Assembly (NCBI RefSeq): GCF_001399675.1
Contig: NZ_LJCO01000054.1
Span: 37,305-101,304, forward strand
Origin: Paenalicyclobacillus ferrooxydans
Lineage (GTDB): Bacteria; Bacillota; Bacilli; Alicyclobacillales; Alicyclobacillaceae
Length of the DNA stretch: 64,000 nucleotides
Reading direction: 5' to 3'
Within the stretch, counting starts at the first letter, position 1. Each line of letters starts with the position of its first letter. Position numbers and translations under genes: made by a program. Of this stretch, positions 37,776-46,829 are shown in pieces. The notes under the pieces are model-generated. The model was not told the DNA's origin and did no database searches. It saw only the letters and a list, made by a program, of their open reading frames with translations.

Positions 37776-38395
37776 ATTCGCGGGTGGCGCAGTATTCTAG
37801 TCAGTCGTCCAACTCTGAAGGCGGGGCTAAAAATCCGCCAAAGGGCACATCGATGAAGTTCCTGGTGGTGGCTTGGGGAGCCCAGCCCTGGGTTGTTACT
37901 GGGAGTTAAGAAAGGTGGGCAACGTGCAATGGCATGCGCGACCTGACCCATCTTTCGCGGAGGCCCAAGTGCGTGGCCTGCTAAGATACGAGGCGATGGC
38001 TTGGGGTATGAACCTGCATGCGGAGCCAATCTGTGTGCAGTGTAGCCTGCCTTGAGCGGGAGTCAAGGATTGCGGGAAACAGGCAATTGCTCCCTGGCCA
38101 GGGATGCGCTGCTGGTGCTGCATGAAATGACTCAACGCAAAAGAGGCTATGAGTTGGTAACGGCTGTCGCGGAAAACGCCTAGACTGTTCGCCGTAGCGT
38201 GGCTCTTTGGGGATTATAGTGTGGACTAAGTGGTAATCCAGTCTGACCGCTGGCGACACGGTCAAGGGATGCGTAAAGGGAAACCGCCTATGTGGCGACA
38301 CATGGGTGCATCCTTGGGAAAACCTACTGGACCTAAGCCACAGCGTTTACCCAAAGAGCTGCCACCCATCAGTGTTTTCTTCGCGTACGTTGGGA
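37776..38395 (+). ncRNA. ole: OLE RNA (ornate, large, extremophilic), probable
   Basis: A stretch of about 600 bases between ispA and a small membrane-protein gene with no credible coding sequence. It contains many complementary and GNRA/A-rich loop segments, for example GGCGGGGCTAAAAATCCGCC near 37820 and CTTGGGAAAACC near 38314. OLE RNAs of halophilic, thermophilic and anaerobic Firmicutes are about 600 nt, lie in this ispA-dxs neighbourhood and are directly followed by oapA. All three features fit. OLE forms a membrane ribonucleoprotein particle linked to growth under ethanol, cold and Mg stress in Bacillus halodurans. Ends are approximate: 5' from the extended -10, 3' before the oapA ribosome site. 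The assignment rests on context, not on a model score. Confidence 0.85.
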
Positions 38396-38409
38396 GCGAC
38401 GAATTACAT

Positions 38410-39000
38410 ATGAAGAAGACAACCGTAAAAACTGCGCTGCCGTTCATTCTGTCGGTTGCGGCATTATCCTTTCCACTCAGTGGTGTGTTTGACACAGCCA
38501 CTATTTTTTTAGATCAAATTCCCTGGTACGTTGGGACCTTGGTGGTATTAATCATTGTTTTCATCGGTGCACTGTTCGACATGTTGGGCGTTGCTGCAGC
38601 GGCAGCGCGGGAAACGCCCTTCCACGCCATGGCGTCAAAACGGGTGTTCGGGGCGAGACGAGCTATTTTTATTGTGCGAAACGCAGAGAAAGTCTCCAGC
38701 CTGGCAAGTGATGTCGTAGGTGACATCGCCGGTGTGCTCAGCGGTGCTGGCGCCTTGGCCGTCTCCGTGCAGTTGCAAAAGGCGCTCCACAGTAAAGGAT
38801 GGACTGCTGAACTGATTGTCATTTTACTGACAGCATTTATCACGGCACTTACCGTTGGGGCCAAGGCGATTGGAAAGACGGTTGCCATTCAGTCTCCGAC
38901 ACCGATTGTGTTGTTCGCCGCTAAGGCTTTCGACACGCTGTTTCTTTGGCGAAAGCCGGTCGAAGCTGTGGCTGCTCGACGTCGCAAAACGAAGAACTGA
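38410..39000 (+). CDS. oapA: OLE-associated membrane protein OapA
   Basis: About 196 residues with four membrane helices. Helix 1 is PFILSVAALSFPLSGVF, helix 2 is YVGTLVVLIIVFIGALFDML, and helices 3-4 lie at about 110-160. Basic segments (ASKRVFGARRAIFIVRN, AARRRKTKN) could contact RNA. A D-x3-D element (SDVVGD) lies in the middle, a feature reported for OapA. It starts 15 bases after the presumed RNA and is followed by dxs. OapA binds OLE RNA and brings it to the membrane. Confidence 0.85.
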   Translation: MKKTTVKTALPFILSVAALSFPLSGVFDTATIFLDQIPWYVGTLVVLIIVFIGALFDMLGVAAAAARETPFHAMASKRVFGARRAIFIVRNAEKVSSLASDVVGDIAGVLSGAGALAVSVQLQKALHSKGWTAELIVILLTAFITALTVGAKAIGKTVAIQSPTPIVLFAAKAFDTLFLWRKPVEAVAARRRKTKN

Positions 39001-39171
39001 CAAGGTCGCTTCGTGTCAGAGATAAGTGTGGATTCATACATAGACACCATCAAGTTGCAAACCTGATTACTCGCATTAGCACAATGGGCCATCGTTTGTC
39101 GCAACTTGCGTTATAATAGGCGCATGGAATTGTCATGGGCAGATGGCTCATTCGAGGGGTGTTGCTTTACG

Positions 39172-41049
39172 TTGCTTGAACATATAAGGAGTCCAAAGGA
39201 TTTAAAACGTCTCAACGAATCTCAATTGGTCGATCTCGCCGCCGAGGTACGAGAGTTTCTTGTCGAATCAGTCTCGAAAACGGGCGGGCACTTTGGTGCG
39301 AACCTTGGGGTCGTCGAGTTGACGCTTGCTTTGCATAAGGTGTTTGACAGTCCGCGAGACAAAATTGTTTGGGACGTAGGACATCAGGCTTATGTCCATA
39401 AGATGCTTACCGGCCGTATGGACAAGTTTTCGACGCTCAGGAAGTTTAAGGGCCTTGCAGGATTTCCAAAACGCAACGAAAGTCCACATGATGCTTTTGG
39501 GGTTGGTCATGCGAGTACATCTATTTCGGCTGGACTCGGCATGGCTGTTGCGCGCGATCTCGCCGGACAACATTATAAAGTGGTCAGCGTCATCGGAGAC
39601 GGAGCCCTGACGGGCGGGATGGCCATGGAAGCTTTAAACCATGCAGGGGAAGTCGGTACGGACTTTCTCGTCATTCTGAACGACAACGAAATGTCTATTG
39701 CCGAGAACGTCGGGGCGTTATCTCAATACCTCACGCGTTTACGCAGTGATCCGACGTACTCCCGCGCGAAGGCCGAGATTGAAAATGCCATGCGCAGGGT
39801 TCCTGGTATCGGAAGGACTTTAACTCGAACCTTGGAGCGGCTGAAAGACTCGATGCGTCACATGTTTGTCCCAGGTCTCTTGTTTGAGGGGTTTGGATTC
39901 AAATACCTTGGGCCGGTTGACGGGCATGACCTCCCGTCACTGTTGAAAATGCTTGAAGATGCGAAGAACCTTCGCGGCCCCGTCCTGTTGCACATGGTGA
40001 CGCAAAAGGGCAAAGGCTACGCATCTGCTGAAGAGGCGCCGGATAAGTGGCATGCATGGCCATCAAGTGCCAAGAAGAACAGCCCGCCATCTTATAGCAA
40101 GGTGTTTGGGGACACTATGATGGAACTTGCAGAGGCTGACCCTCGTGTTGTGGCAGTGACCCCAGCCATGGTTCCCGGGTCTGGGCTCACCAAGTTTCGC
40201 GAGCGCTTTCCAAACCGGATCTACGATGTCGGGATAGCGGAGCAGCACGCAGCGACATTTTGTGCAGGACTCGCCGCAGCAGGACGAAAGCCTGTGCTTG
40301 CCATCTATTCTACGTTTCTGCAACGTGCGTATGACCAAGTCATCCACGACATCTGCATCCAACAGCTTCCAGTGGTAATTGCGATTGACCGGGCTGGGAT
40401 TGTCGGGCCTGATGGAGAGACGCATCAAGGGGCGTTCGACATGGCCTACCTCAGGACAATTCCGAACTTGACCCTGATGATGCCGAAAGATGAAGGCGAA
40501 CTGCGTCATATGATGTTTACGGCTCTGCAACAACAAGGACCTGTAGCTGTGCGCTATCCGCGCGCTGACGGAGCGGGTGCAAATGTCGAGGAACCGCTTC
40601 ATGAAATTCCCATCGGCAAGTCTGAGCTTCTCCGAGAAGGGGACGACCTTTGCATCATGGCCGTTGGACCAATGGTAGGCGTTGCTCTGCAGGCTGCAGA
40701 ACGCCTCGCACAGCAAGGCTTGTCTGCGTCCATCATCAACGCGCGTTACATCAAGCCGCTTGACAAGGAAACCATCATTCGGTACGCAAAAGTGATGCCT
40801 CTCATGACCATCGAAGAAGGGGCACTTGCCGGCGGGTTTGGTTCAGCCGTGGCAGAACTGTTAATGGATGAAGGCATTCAAACGGAGCTTGCCCGAAAAG
40901 GCTTCCCAGACCACTTTATCGAGCACGGAACGCGGGCAGAGGTGTTGTCAGAAATCGGCCTCGATGTCGATCACGTTGTGGACGCAGCGACGAAACTGTG
41001 CGGACACAAGGACGCTCGGCAATCCCCGTCTGTCCGGGCTTGGAGTTAG
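39172..41049 (+). CDS. dxs: 1-deoxy-D-xylulose-5-phosphate synthase
   Basis: About 625 residues of a thiamine-diphosphate enzyme, with WDVGHQAYVHKMLTGR, the ThDP motif GDGALTGGMAMEALNHAGE and the transketolase-type GIAEQHAATFCAGLA. It condenses pyruvate and glyceraldehyde-3-phosphate at the entry to the MEP isoprenoid pathway. TTG 39172 (after GAGGGGTG) matches the family N-terminus (LEHIRSPKDLKRL); an ATG at 39124 would add an atypical leader. A TATAAT at 39112-39117 may be its own -10. Confidence 0.95.
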   Translation: MLEHIRSPKDLKRLNESQLVDLAAEVREFLVESVSKTGGHFGANLGVVELTLALHKVFDSPRDKIVWDVGHQAYVHKMLTGRMDKFSTLRKFKGLAGFPKRNESPHDAFGVGHASTSISAGLGMAVARDLAGQHYKVVSVIGDGALTGGMAMEALNHAGEVGTDFLVILNDNEMSIAENVGALSQYLTRLRSDPTYSRAKAEIENAMRRVPGIGRTLTRTLERLKDSMRHMFVPGLLFEGFGFKYLGPVDGHDLPSLLKMLEDAKNLRGPVLLHMVTQKGKGYASAEEAPDKWHAWPSSAKKNSPPSYSKVFGDTMMELAEADPRVVAVTPAMVPGSGLTKFRERFPNRIYDVGIAEQHAATFCAGLAAAGRKPVLAIYSTFLQRAYDQVIHDICIQQLPVVIAIDRAGIVGPDGETHQGAFDMAYLRTIPNLTLMMPKDEGELRHMMFTALQQQGPVAVRYPRADGAGANVEEPLHEIPIGKSELLREGDDLCIMAVGPMVGVALQAAERLAQQGLSASIINARYIKPLDKETIIRYAKVMPLMTIEEGALAGGFGSAVAELLMDEGIQTELARKGFPDHFIEHGTRAEVLSEIGLDVDHVVDAATKLCGHKDARQSPSVRAWS

Positions 41050-41051
41050 AG

Positions 41052-41957
41052 ATGGCAGGCAAGATTCGACTGGATGTTTTGTTGCATCAACGCGGGCTGT
41101 TCCCTAGTCGGGAGGCAGCCCGCCGTGCTGTCATGGCCGGCCTTGTGAAGCATGGTGAGGAGGTCCTGGATAAACCGGGACTGCAGGTTAAGGAAGACCT
41201 GCAAATCGCAGTGGACAAGCCATTGCATCCCTACGTCGGGCGGGGCGGGTTGAAACTTGAAAAGGCGTTGGCTGCGTTTGCCCTCGACATTGGCGGTGCT
41301 GTTGTGATTGATGTCGGTGCATCCACTGGTGGTTTTACAGACTGTGCTCTGCAACACGGTGCAGCTCATGTGTACTCGGTAGACGTGGGCTATGGACAGT
41401 TGGCATGGAAACTGCGTGCGGACGAACGGGTCACTGTGATGGAGCGGACGAACTTCCGCCATGTCGATCCGTTCGTCTTCGACCCAAAGCCTTCGTTCGC
41501 GGTGATGGATGTTTCGTTCATTTCTGCTGGACTCTTGTTCCCGAAATTGGTCGAGGTGCTGAGAGTGCCGTTTACAATTGTATCTTTAGTCAAGCCGCAG
41601 TTTGAGGCGGGCCGTGAAGACGTTGGAAAGGGCGGAATCGTTCGCGACAGACTGGTTCACGAACGCGTACTTCGTGAACACGCCGACATGGGAGAAAAAC
41701 TCGGATTAGTCCTTCGAGGGTTGACGTATTCGCCGGTAACCGGAGGCGACGGCAATATTGAGTACTTAAGTTGGTGGGAAAGTAAAGGAAACCTGCAATC
41801 CAATGACAAGGCACAGTCTGCGGAGGAACCAGACGATCTTCCCGCCAAGGCTGCCGGCATACCGATAATCTCCGCGGCTGAGGTTGCACAGGTGGTACAC
41901 GACGCATGGAATTCCCTCAGCGAACAAGGAAAAGGGCACTCTGAACCCGAATCCTAA
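41052..41957 (+). CDS. tlyA: TlyA family rRNA (cytidine-2'-O)-methyltransferase
   Basis: 301 residues: an S4 RNA-binding domain (RLDVLLHQRGLFPSREAARR AVMAG) and an FtsJ-like methyltransferase domain with the SAM motif DVGASTGGFTDCALQHGA. Later come VMDVSFISAG and VKPQFEAG. TlyA proteins methylate 16S/23S rRNA 2'-OH groups and are often mislabelled haemolysins. A hydrophilic C-terminal extension of about 30 residues is present. It follows dxs by two bases, as yqxC does in B. subtilis. Confidence 0.93.
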   Translation: MAGKIRLDVLLHQRGLFPSREAARRAVMAGLVKHGEEVLDKPGLQVKEDLQIAVDKPLHPYVGRGGLKLEKALAAFALDIGGAVVIDVGASTGGFTDCALQHGAAHVYSVDVGYGQLAWKLRADERVTVMERTNFRHVDPFVFDPKPSFAVMDVSFISAGLLFPKLVEVLRVPFTIVSLVKPQFEAGREDVGKGGIVRDRLVHERVLREHADMGEKLGLVLRGLTYSPVTGGDGNIEYLSWWESKGNLQSNDKAQSAEEPDDLPAKAAGIPIISAAEVAQVVHDAWNSLSEQGKGHSEPES

Positions 41958-41998
41958 TGTAAGGACAAGATTCGGACATCGGTGGGGGGAGACACCAG

Positions 41999-42511
41999 AT
42001 GCAGTTACGGGATGTCTTTGCTCTGTTGATCGCAGTTGCGTTTGTGTGGCTGGTCATCAAATCCATGTTCCGTCAGTGGGGGAAGGAAAAGCAGACCCCG
42101 CTTCGAGGAAAGTTTCGCGCAGCTATGGACTGGCTAGAGGAAAACGGATACCAGATTATCCGCGTGCGTCAACGGGCCACTTGGACGGGGTATTACGACA
42201 GCCGGCAATTCGAAAGGCAGTTGATTGCGGACTTCATCGTCCGTAAGGGTGCGCGTACATATGTGGTAAAAGTAACAAATAGTAGGGACAAAGGCGTAAA
42301 TGGTGTAAAACTACGCGGGGAATGGCATCCTCTCGTGGAGGCTTTCCACGTTCACGGAGCGTTGCAGATCGATGTGGAGAATGAGCAGATTCACTCTATT
42401 GACTTTATGATGAAATCACCTTCGTATGTGAAATGGCGCAAGGTCCTGAACCGAACGTTGTGGTTCTGTGCTGGTGCGTTTACAGCAGTCATGTGGCTTC
42501 ATGGGCGTTAG
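41999..42511 (+). CDS. Unknown membrane protein between tlyA and the NAD kinase gene
   Basis: 170 residues, no family recognised. A membrane helix at about 7-23 (FALLIAVAFVWLVIKSMF) and another at the C-terminus (TLWFCAGAFTAVMWL) flank a soluble region of about 120 residues. That region has alternating basic and aromatic residues (RQRATWTGYYDSRQFERQL, VVKVTNSRDKGV). The middle has an alternating beta pattern and could be a small nuclease-like or ligand-binding fold; that is a guess. ATG start after GGGGGGAG. Its place is normally taken by argR/ahrC in Bacillus. Confidence 0.75.
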   Translation: MQLRDVFALLIAVAFVWLVIKSMFRQWGKEKQTPLRGKFRAAMDWLEENGYQIIRVRQRATWTGYYDSRQFERQLIADFIVRKGARTYVVKVTNSRDKGVNGVKLRGEWHPLVEAFHVHGALQIDVENEQIHSIDFMMKSPSYVKWRKVLNRTLWFCAGAFTAVMWLHGR

Positions 42512-42521
42512 GGGGAAGCAA

Positions 42522-43373
42522 ATGAGAACTGTCGGTGTTTTGGTCAACCAGGATAAGCCGGGTGCTGATGATACAAAGCAACGGCTTTGTCAGCTTTTGA
42601 GTCAACACGGGTTCGCCCAGGTTACAGCGACCACAGACGAACTCGCAGCAGACACTGTGACAGGGAAGGCTTTTCAGGGAGCAGAACTGATCTTTGTCCT
42701 TGGCGGGGATGGAACTTTGCTCGGGGCAGCGAGAAAGCTTGTGGACTTCAAAGTCCCTTTGCTCGGTATCAACCTCGGACATTTAGGTTTCCTCAGCGAA
42801 GCTGACCCTGGCAACTTGCAGGAAACAGTGCGCCGTGTTGTTGAGAGAGAGTACGACCTCGAGCAAAGGCTGGCTCTTTGTACCCATGTGATTCGGGAAA
42901 ACGGCGACAGCAAACCGCATTTTATAGGCATCAACGATGTTGCTATTGGCAAAGGCTCGTTCGCACGGATGGTGACCGTCGAGGTCTATGTCGACGATGT
43001 GCTGCTCGATTCCTATCGGGGTGACGGGGTGCTTGTATCCACACCCACCGGATCGACCGCATACTCACTGTCATGCGGTGGACCCATTGTTGTCCCATAT
43101 GCAAAGGCAATTTTGATCACCCCGATTTGCCCTCATACGCTTGTTTCGAGACCTTGTGTCATTGACAGCAGTCAAACCATTCGCCTCGTGGTGCGCGGTC
43201 CGCAAGATGACGTTGGCCTGACCGTAGACGGACAGGTTGGTTTCCCGCTCGTTGCAGGAGACGAAGTCACCGTCGAACGCTCACCAGTCGACGTGACGCT
43301 GGTCAAGTGGCGAGACAGGGAATTCTTTTCGGTGCTCCGCAAAAAACTCCGGTACGGAGACCAGTCCGTGTAG
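42522..43373 (+). CDS. nadK: NAD kinase
   Basis: 283 residues with the NAD kinase motifs GGDGTLLGAARK, GINLGHLGFLSE, NDVAIGKG and DGVLVSTPTGSTAYSLSCGGPIV. It phosphorylates NAD to NADP. ATG 42522 follows GGGGGAAG; a frame extension upstream into the previous gene is not supported. recN starts 14 bases after its end. Confidence 0.95.
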   Translation: MRTVGVLVNQDKPGADDTKQRLCQLLSQHGFAQVTATTDELAADTVTGKAFQGAELIFVLGGDGTLLGAARKLVDFKVPLLGINLGHLGFLSEADPGNLQETVRRVVEREYDLEQRLALCTHVIRENGDSKPHFIGINDVAIGKGSFARMVTVEVYVDDVLLDSYRGDGVLVSTPTGSTAYSLSCGGPIVVPYAKAILITPICPHTLVSRPCVIDSSQTIRLVVRGPQDDVGLTVDGQVGFPLVAGDEVTVERSPVDVTLVKWRDREFFSVLRKKLRYGDQSV

Positions 43374-43387
43374 AGTGAGGGGATTGT

Positions 43388-45094
43388 ATGCTGGCCGAAC
43401 TTTCCATCCGCAACGTGGCGTTGATTCGCGAAGTTCATCTGCAGTTTGATCGGGGACTCGTAGTGCTGACAGGAGAGACGGGTGCAGGAAAGTCCATTAT
43501 TCTGGATGCACTCGGACTGTTGCTTGGCCAGCGAGCGACTAGTGATCTCATCCGACATGGCTCAGACACGGCGATGGTTGAGGGATTGTTTTCGGTCGAG
43601 CGGCAGCGCGACGTAATTGCACCCATTCTTGCTGAATGGGCCATTCCGTTTGAAGACGATGACGACCTGATTGTCACGCGGGAGATCCAACAAAATGGGC
43701 GGACCGTGTGCCGTGTCAATGGCCGCTTAGTGACCGTTCAGATGCTTCGGCAGTTAGGCCGTCATTTGGTTCAACAACACGGGCAACATGACCAACAAGG
43801 GCTGCTCCGGGCAGATGAGCAACTCCGAATGCTAGACCTATTTGGCGGATACAGCGATACTCTGGCCGAGGTGCGGCGTTTGTACGACGATTGGCGTTCG
43901 GCCAATGAAGAACTGGAGACGCTGCGTATTGATGAACAGGAGCGCACGAGGCGTCTTGATATGCTTACTTTTCAAATCGAAGAAATTGAAAAGGCCCGTC
44001 TGTCGGTGGGAGAGGAAGAGCCGCTTCGTGAAGAACGCCAGCGCCTGCAGCATCTCGACCGGATCCTCTCGTCGCTGCAAACTGCACTCACGGCCGTTGA
44101 TGGGGAAAGCGGCAAACCGGGTGCGAACAGTTTGCTGGCCGATGCTGTACACGAGATAGCTGCTGCAGCGGGATACGACGAGGCGCTCAGGGAAAGTCTA
44201 ACCATGTTGGAAACAGCTCAAGTCCATGCAGAAGAGGCACTGCGGGTTTTAACGCGATATATGTCAGGGGTGGATCAAGACCCAAACCGGATCGAAGCGA
44301 TTGAGGACCGTTTTGCCGAGATCAAAGGCTTGGAGCGAAAGTACGGGGCCACTATTGAGGACGTTCTCAATTATCTGGATGAAGCAAAGGCCTCCCGAGA
44401 CGCTCTGTTGCATCATGAGGAGCGAATCGACGCGGCTGTGCACAGACTGAATCAAATCTCGGTCAAGCTGGGTAACGCATCGAGTCGCTTGCATCAGCGG
44501 AGAGAGGCCGCAGCAAAGGAAATGAGCCGACGCGTAGAGACCATTCTACGCGAATTAGACATTCCACGTGCAGTTTTTACCATCACGGTTGCATCGAGGA
44601 CTGATGATGAAGGTGCGCCTGTCTTTTCCGCATCTGGGAGCGACGAGGTGGCATACTTTTTTTCGGCAAATCGCGGCGAAGAACCAAAACTCCTCAGCAA
44701 GGTGGCATCGGGGGGAGAGCTTTCAAGGACACTCCTTGCCATCAAATCGGTGCTTTCTGAAGTGGACGACGTTGCCACGCTGGTTTTCGACGAAATCGAC
44801 AGCGGCGTCAGCGGCTCTGCGGCTGTCCAATTGGCCAGGCACTTATCCGCTCTAGGTGACCGCGGTCAAGTTCTGTGCGTAACGCATTCGGCTCAAATTG
44901 CTGCGAGTGCAGCCTCACACTGGCAGATCCTAAAGAAAGAGACGCCTGATGCGACGGAGACCGACGTCAAAGCGCTCGACGAAACGGGGAGAGTGGGTGA
45001 GATCGCACGCCTCTTGGGTTCGGATGCAGCGGATGGAACGGCCACGGAACATGCGAAAGCACTCCTTTATTCACGAAAGCATCTGGCAGGGTAG
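43388..45094 (+). CDS. recN: DNA repair protein RecN
   Basis: 568 residues of an SMC-like ATPase. Walker A GETGAGKSIILDAL near residue 30, a central coiled coil of about 300 residues, the ABC signature VASGGELSRTLLAIKSVL, Walker B LVFDEIDSGVSG and H-loop VTHSAQIAA. It acts early in double-strand break repair. Location between nadK and spoIVB is common in Bacillales. Confidence 0.96.
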   Translation: MLAELSIRNVALIREVHLQFDRGLVVLTGETGAGKSIILDALGLLLGQRATSDLIRHGSDTAMVEGLFSVERQRDVIAPILAEWAIPFEDDDDLIVTREIQQNGRTVCRVNGRLVTVQMLRQLGRHLVQQHGQHDQQGLLRADEQLRMLDLFGGYSDTLAEVRRLYDDWRSANEELETLRIDEQERTRRLDMLTFQIEEIEKARLSVGEEEPLREERQRLQHLDRILSSLQTALTAVDGESGKPGANSLLADAVHEIAAAAGYDEALRESLTMLETAQVHAEEALRVLTRYMSGVDQDPNRIEAIEDRFAEIKGLERKYGATIEDVLNYLDEAKASRDALLHHEERIDAAVHRLNQISVKLGNASSRLHQRREAAAKEMSRRVETILRELDIPRAVFTITVASRTDDEGAPVFSASGSDEVAYFFSANRGEEPKLLSKVASGGELSRTLLAIKSVLSEVDDVATLVFDEIDSGVSGSAAVQLARHLSALGDRGQVLCVTHSAQIAASAASHWQILKKETPDATETDVKALDETGRVGEIARLLGSDAADGTATEHAKALLYSRKHLAG

Positions 45095-45175
45095 GGACGT
45101 CACTGGTACTGGAACCGTGGCAGCTTTTGAGCATCATAATCCCCTTCTGAACGGGCACGTTATGTAGCACGAGAG

Positions 45176-45195
45176 GACGCGCGGTGGAGCGCGTC
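45176..45195 (+). terminator. GC hairpin between recN and spoIVB
   Basis: GACGCGC and GCGCGTC pair around GGTGGA, 81 bases after recN. No T-run follows, so it may be an attenuator or a weak terminator. Confidence 0.4.
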
Positions 45196-45224
45196 TGGGG
45201 GTGCCGTACAGGGGGGGGATCGAC

Positions 45225-46568
45225 ATGAATAAAGGGTGGTACGGGATGTGCGCCCGTCTAGGGGTTGCAGCCGGCTTGACGTGGCTTTGTTCAAGCGGTC
45301 CTGTAACACAGCTTGTCAGTACGCCCGACGAAATCCGACTTCCACTTGGTCAGCGACTTACACTAGATTTGCAGGTACCGGGTCATCTGCAAGTGAATTC
45401 CTCAAATGCTCGAGTTGTCGAAGCGCAAACACTGCCGGTTGGAAACAAAGGCCTGACTCATGTGTCCGTATTATCGCACGACGTCGGAGACGCAGTTGTA
45501 TCCACAAGGATTTTTGGATTCCTCCCATGGAAAGCTGTTCACGTTAATGTGGTGCCAAGAGAAGATGTCATCGTAGGCGGACAGTCGATTGGGGTCGTTC
45601 TTCACTCCAAGGGCTTAATTGTCATCGGATTCCAGAGGATTGGACCGTCAGATGGGTCGCCTGCGGCGGATGCTCACATTCAGGTTGGTGATGTGGTGGA
45701 AGCAGCGGAAGGGCATCCAGTTCAGAGTGTGCTGGATCTCAGACGAGCGGTCAGCCACAGTTCCGGCACCGTTCAGCTTACTATCCGAAGAGGCAAAGAG
45801 CACCGAGAAGTCACCATCGATCCCATCACGGATACGCAAGGATTAAAGCATCTTGGGATGTTTGTGCGTGAGCGAACGACCGGAGTTGGGACCCTGACGT
45901 TTTACGACCCTGAGCACCACAGGTTTGGTGCACTCGGCCATCTGATTTCAGATGCTGACACAGGTCAAGCTATTGAAGGGACCGGCCCAGTATATCCGTC
46001 TGAAGTAACCGGACTGGTCAAAGGCGCTCCTGGAAAGCCTGGAGAGAAACGAGGCCGCTTTGTTCGGTCACTCGGTCAAATTGGAAACATTGAGGAGAAC
46101 ACACCCTTTGGAGTTTTCGGCAGCATGGCCAATGCGCCGAACGCAGGTCTCGTCGGGAAGCCTCTGCCAGTGGCACTTCCTGAACAGGTACACAAAGGTC
46201 CTGCCGAAATATTCACCGTGCTTCAGGGACAAACGGTCAAATCCTACAAAGTTGAGATTGAAAGTCTAGTCCATCAGGACGAGCCAGCAATCAAAAGCAT
46301 GGTGGTTCACGTGACTGATCCGAGGCTGTTGCGTGAAGCAGGAGGTATCGTTCAGGGCATGAGTGGAAGCCCAATTGTGCAAGATGGTCGGCTTGTTGGA
46401 GCAGTAACACATGTTTTTGTGTCGGATCCGACCAGAGGATACGGGGTTTACGCTTTGTGGATGGTGAACGCTTGTGTTCATCCTGAAGCAGAGGACACCA
46501 TGGTTCAAGAAGACGTTCCAGCCCTGTTCCCAAGGTATCTCAATGCTGCACATGCTGGCAGCGTGTGA
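45225..46568 (+). CDS. spoIVB: SpoIVB serine peptidase
   Basis: 447 residues. An N-terminal signal/anchor, then a PDZ domain (about 115-205, with GVVLHSKGLIVIGF and ADAHIQVGDVVEAAEG). The S55 peptidase domain follows, with the His in GALGHLISDADTG and the catalytic Ser in QGMSGSPIVQDG. It is released from the forespore and activates pro-sigma K processing by cutting SpoIVFA, whose counterpart is at 3.2 kb. ATG 45225 follows a run of eight G. Confidence 0.95.
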   Translation: MNKGWYGMCARLGVAAGLTWLCSSGPVTQLVSTPDEIRLPLGQRLTLDLQVPGHLQVNSSNARVVEAQTLPVGNKGLTHVSVLSHDVGDAVVSTRIFGFLPWKAVHVNVVPREDVIVGGQSIGVVLHSKGLIVIGFQRIGPSDGSPAADAHIQVGDVVEAAEGHPVQSVLDLRRAVSHSSGTVQLTIRRGKEHREVTIDPITDTQGLKHLGMFVRERTTGVGTLTFYDPEHHRFGALGHLISDADTGQAIEGTGPVYPSEVTGLVKGAPGKPGEKRGRFVRSLGQIGNIEENTPFGVFGSMANAPNAGLVGKPLPVALPEQVHKGPAEIFTVLQGQTVKSYKVEIESLVHQDEPAIKSMVVHVTDPRLLREAGGIVQGMSGSPIVQDGRLVGAVTHVFVSDPTRGYGVYALWMVNACVHPEAEDTMVQEDVPALFPRYLNAAHAGSV

Positions 46569-46603
46569 TTTACAGCGCAAAGAACAAAAATCACAAAATG
46601 CTT

Positions 46604-46792
46604 TTCGACAATTTTCGACCGATTGTTGGCCCTTTTGGGTCACCACTCGCTGTATTGACAAGAGCACATGTGCGAATGTGGACGAAATCGGTGTGGTCGA
46701 CTCATGTATATGTCGAATTTTGTCGACCAATCAACAAAATAGGCGAAAAGTATTACATAACATTTGGCAGGACATCCCCCCAAATCGTCGAA
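46604..46792 (+). promoter_or_regulatory. Cluster of 0A boxes in the spo0A control region
   Basis: Copies of the Spo0A target TGTCGAA or close variants: TTCGACA at 46604 (a perfect box on the minus strand), TTCGACC 46614, TGTCGAA 46711 (perfect), TGTCGAC 46721 and CGTCGAA 46786. The region lies between spoIVB and spo0A and would allow Spo0A to control its own gene. I could not place a sigma-H promoter with confidence. Confidence 0.75.
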
Positions 46793-46829
46793 ATTGTTCA
46801 CGTGACATCAGTTGAGGGGGAATTCTGCT

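Noticed and set aside
41052..41957. TlyA as a haemolysin
   Set aside because: The S4 plus FtsJ-like architecture indicates rRNA methylation; the haemolysin label is historical.
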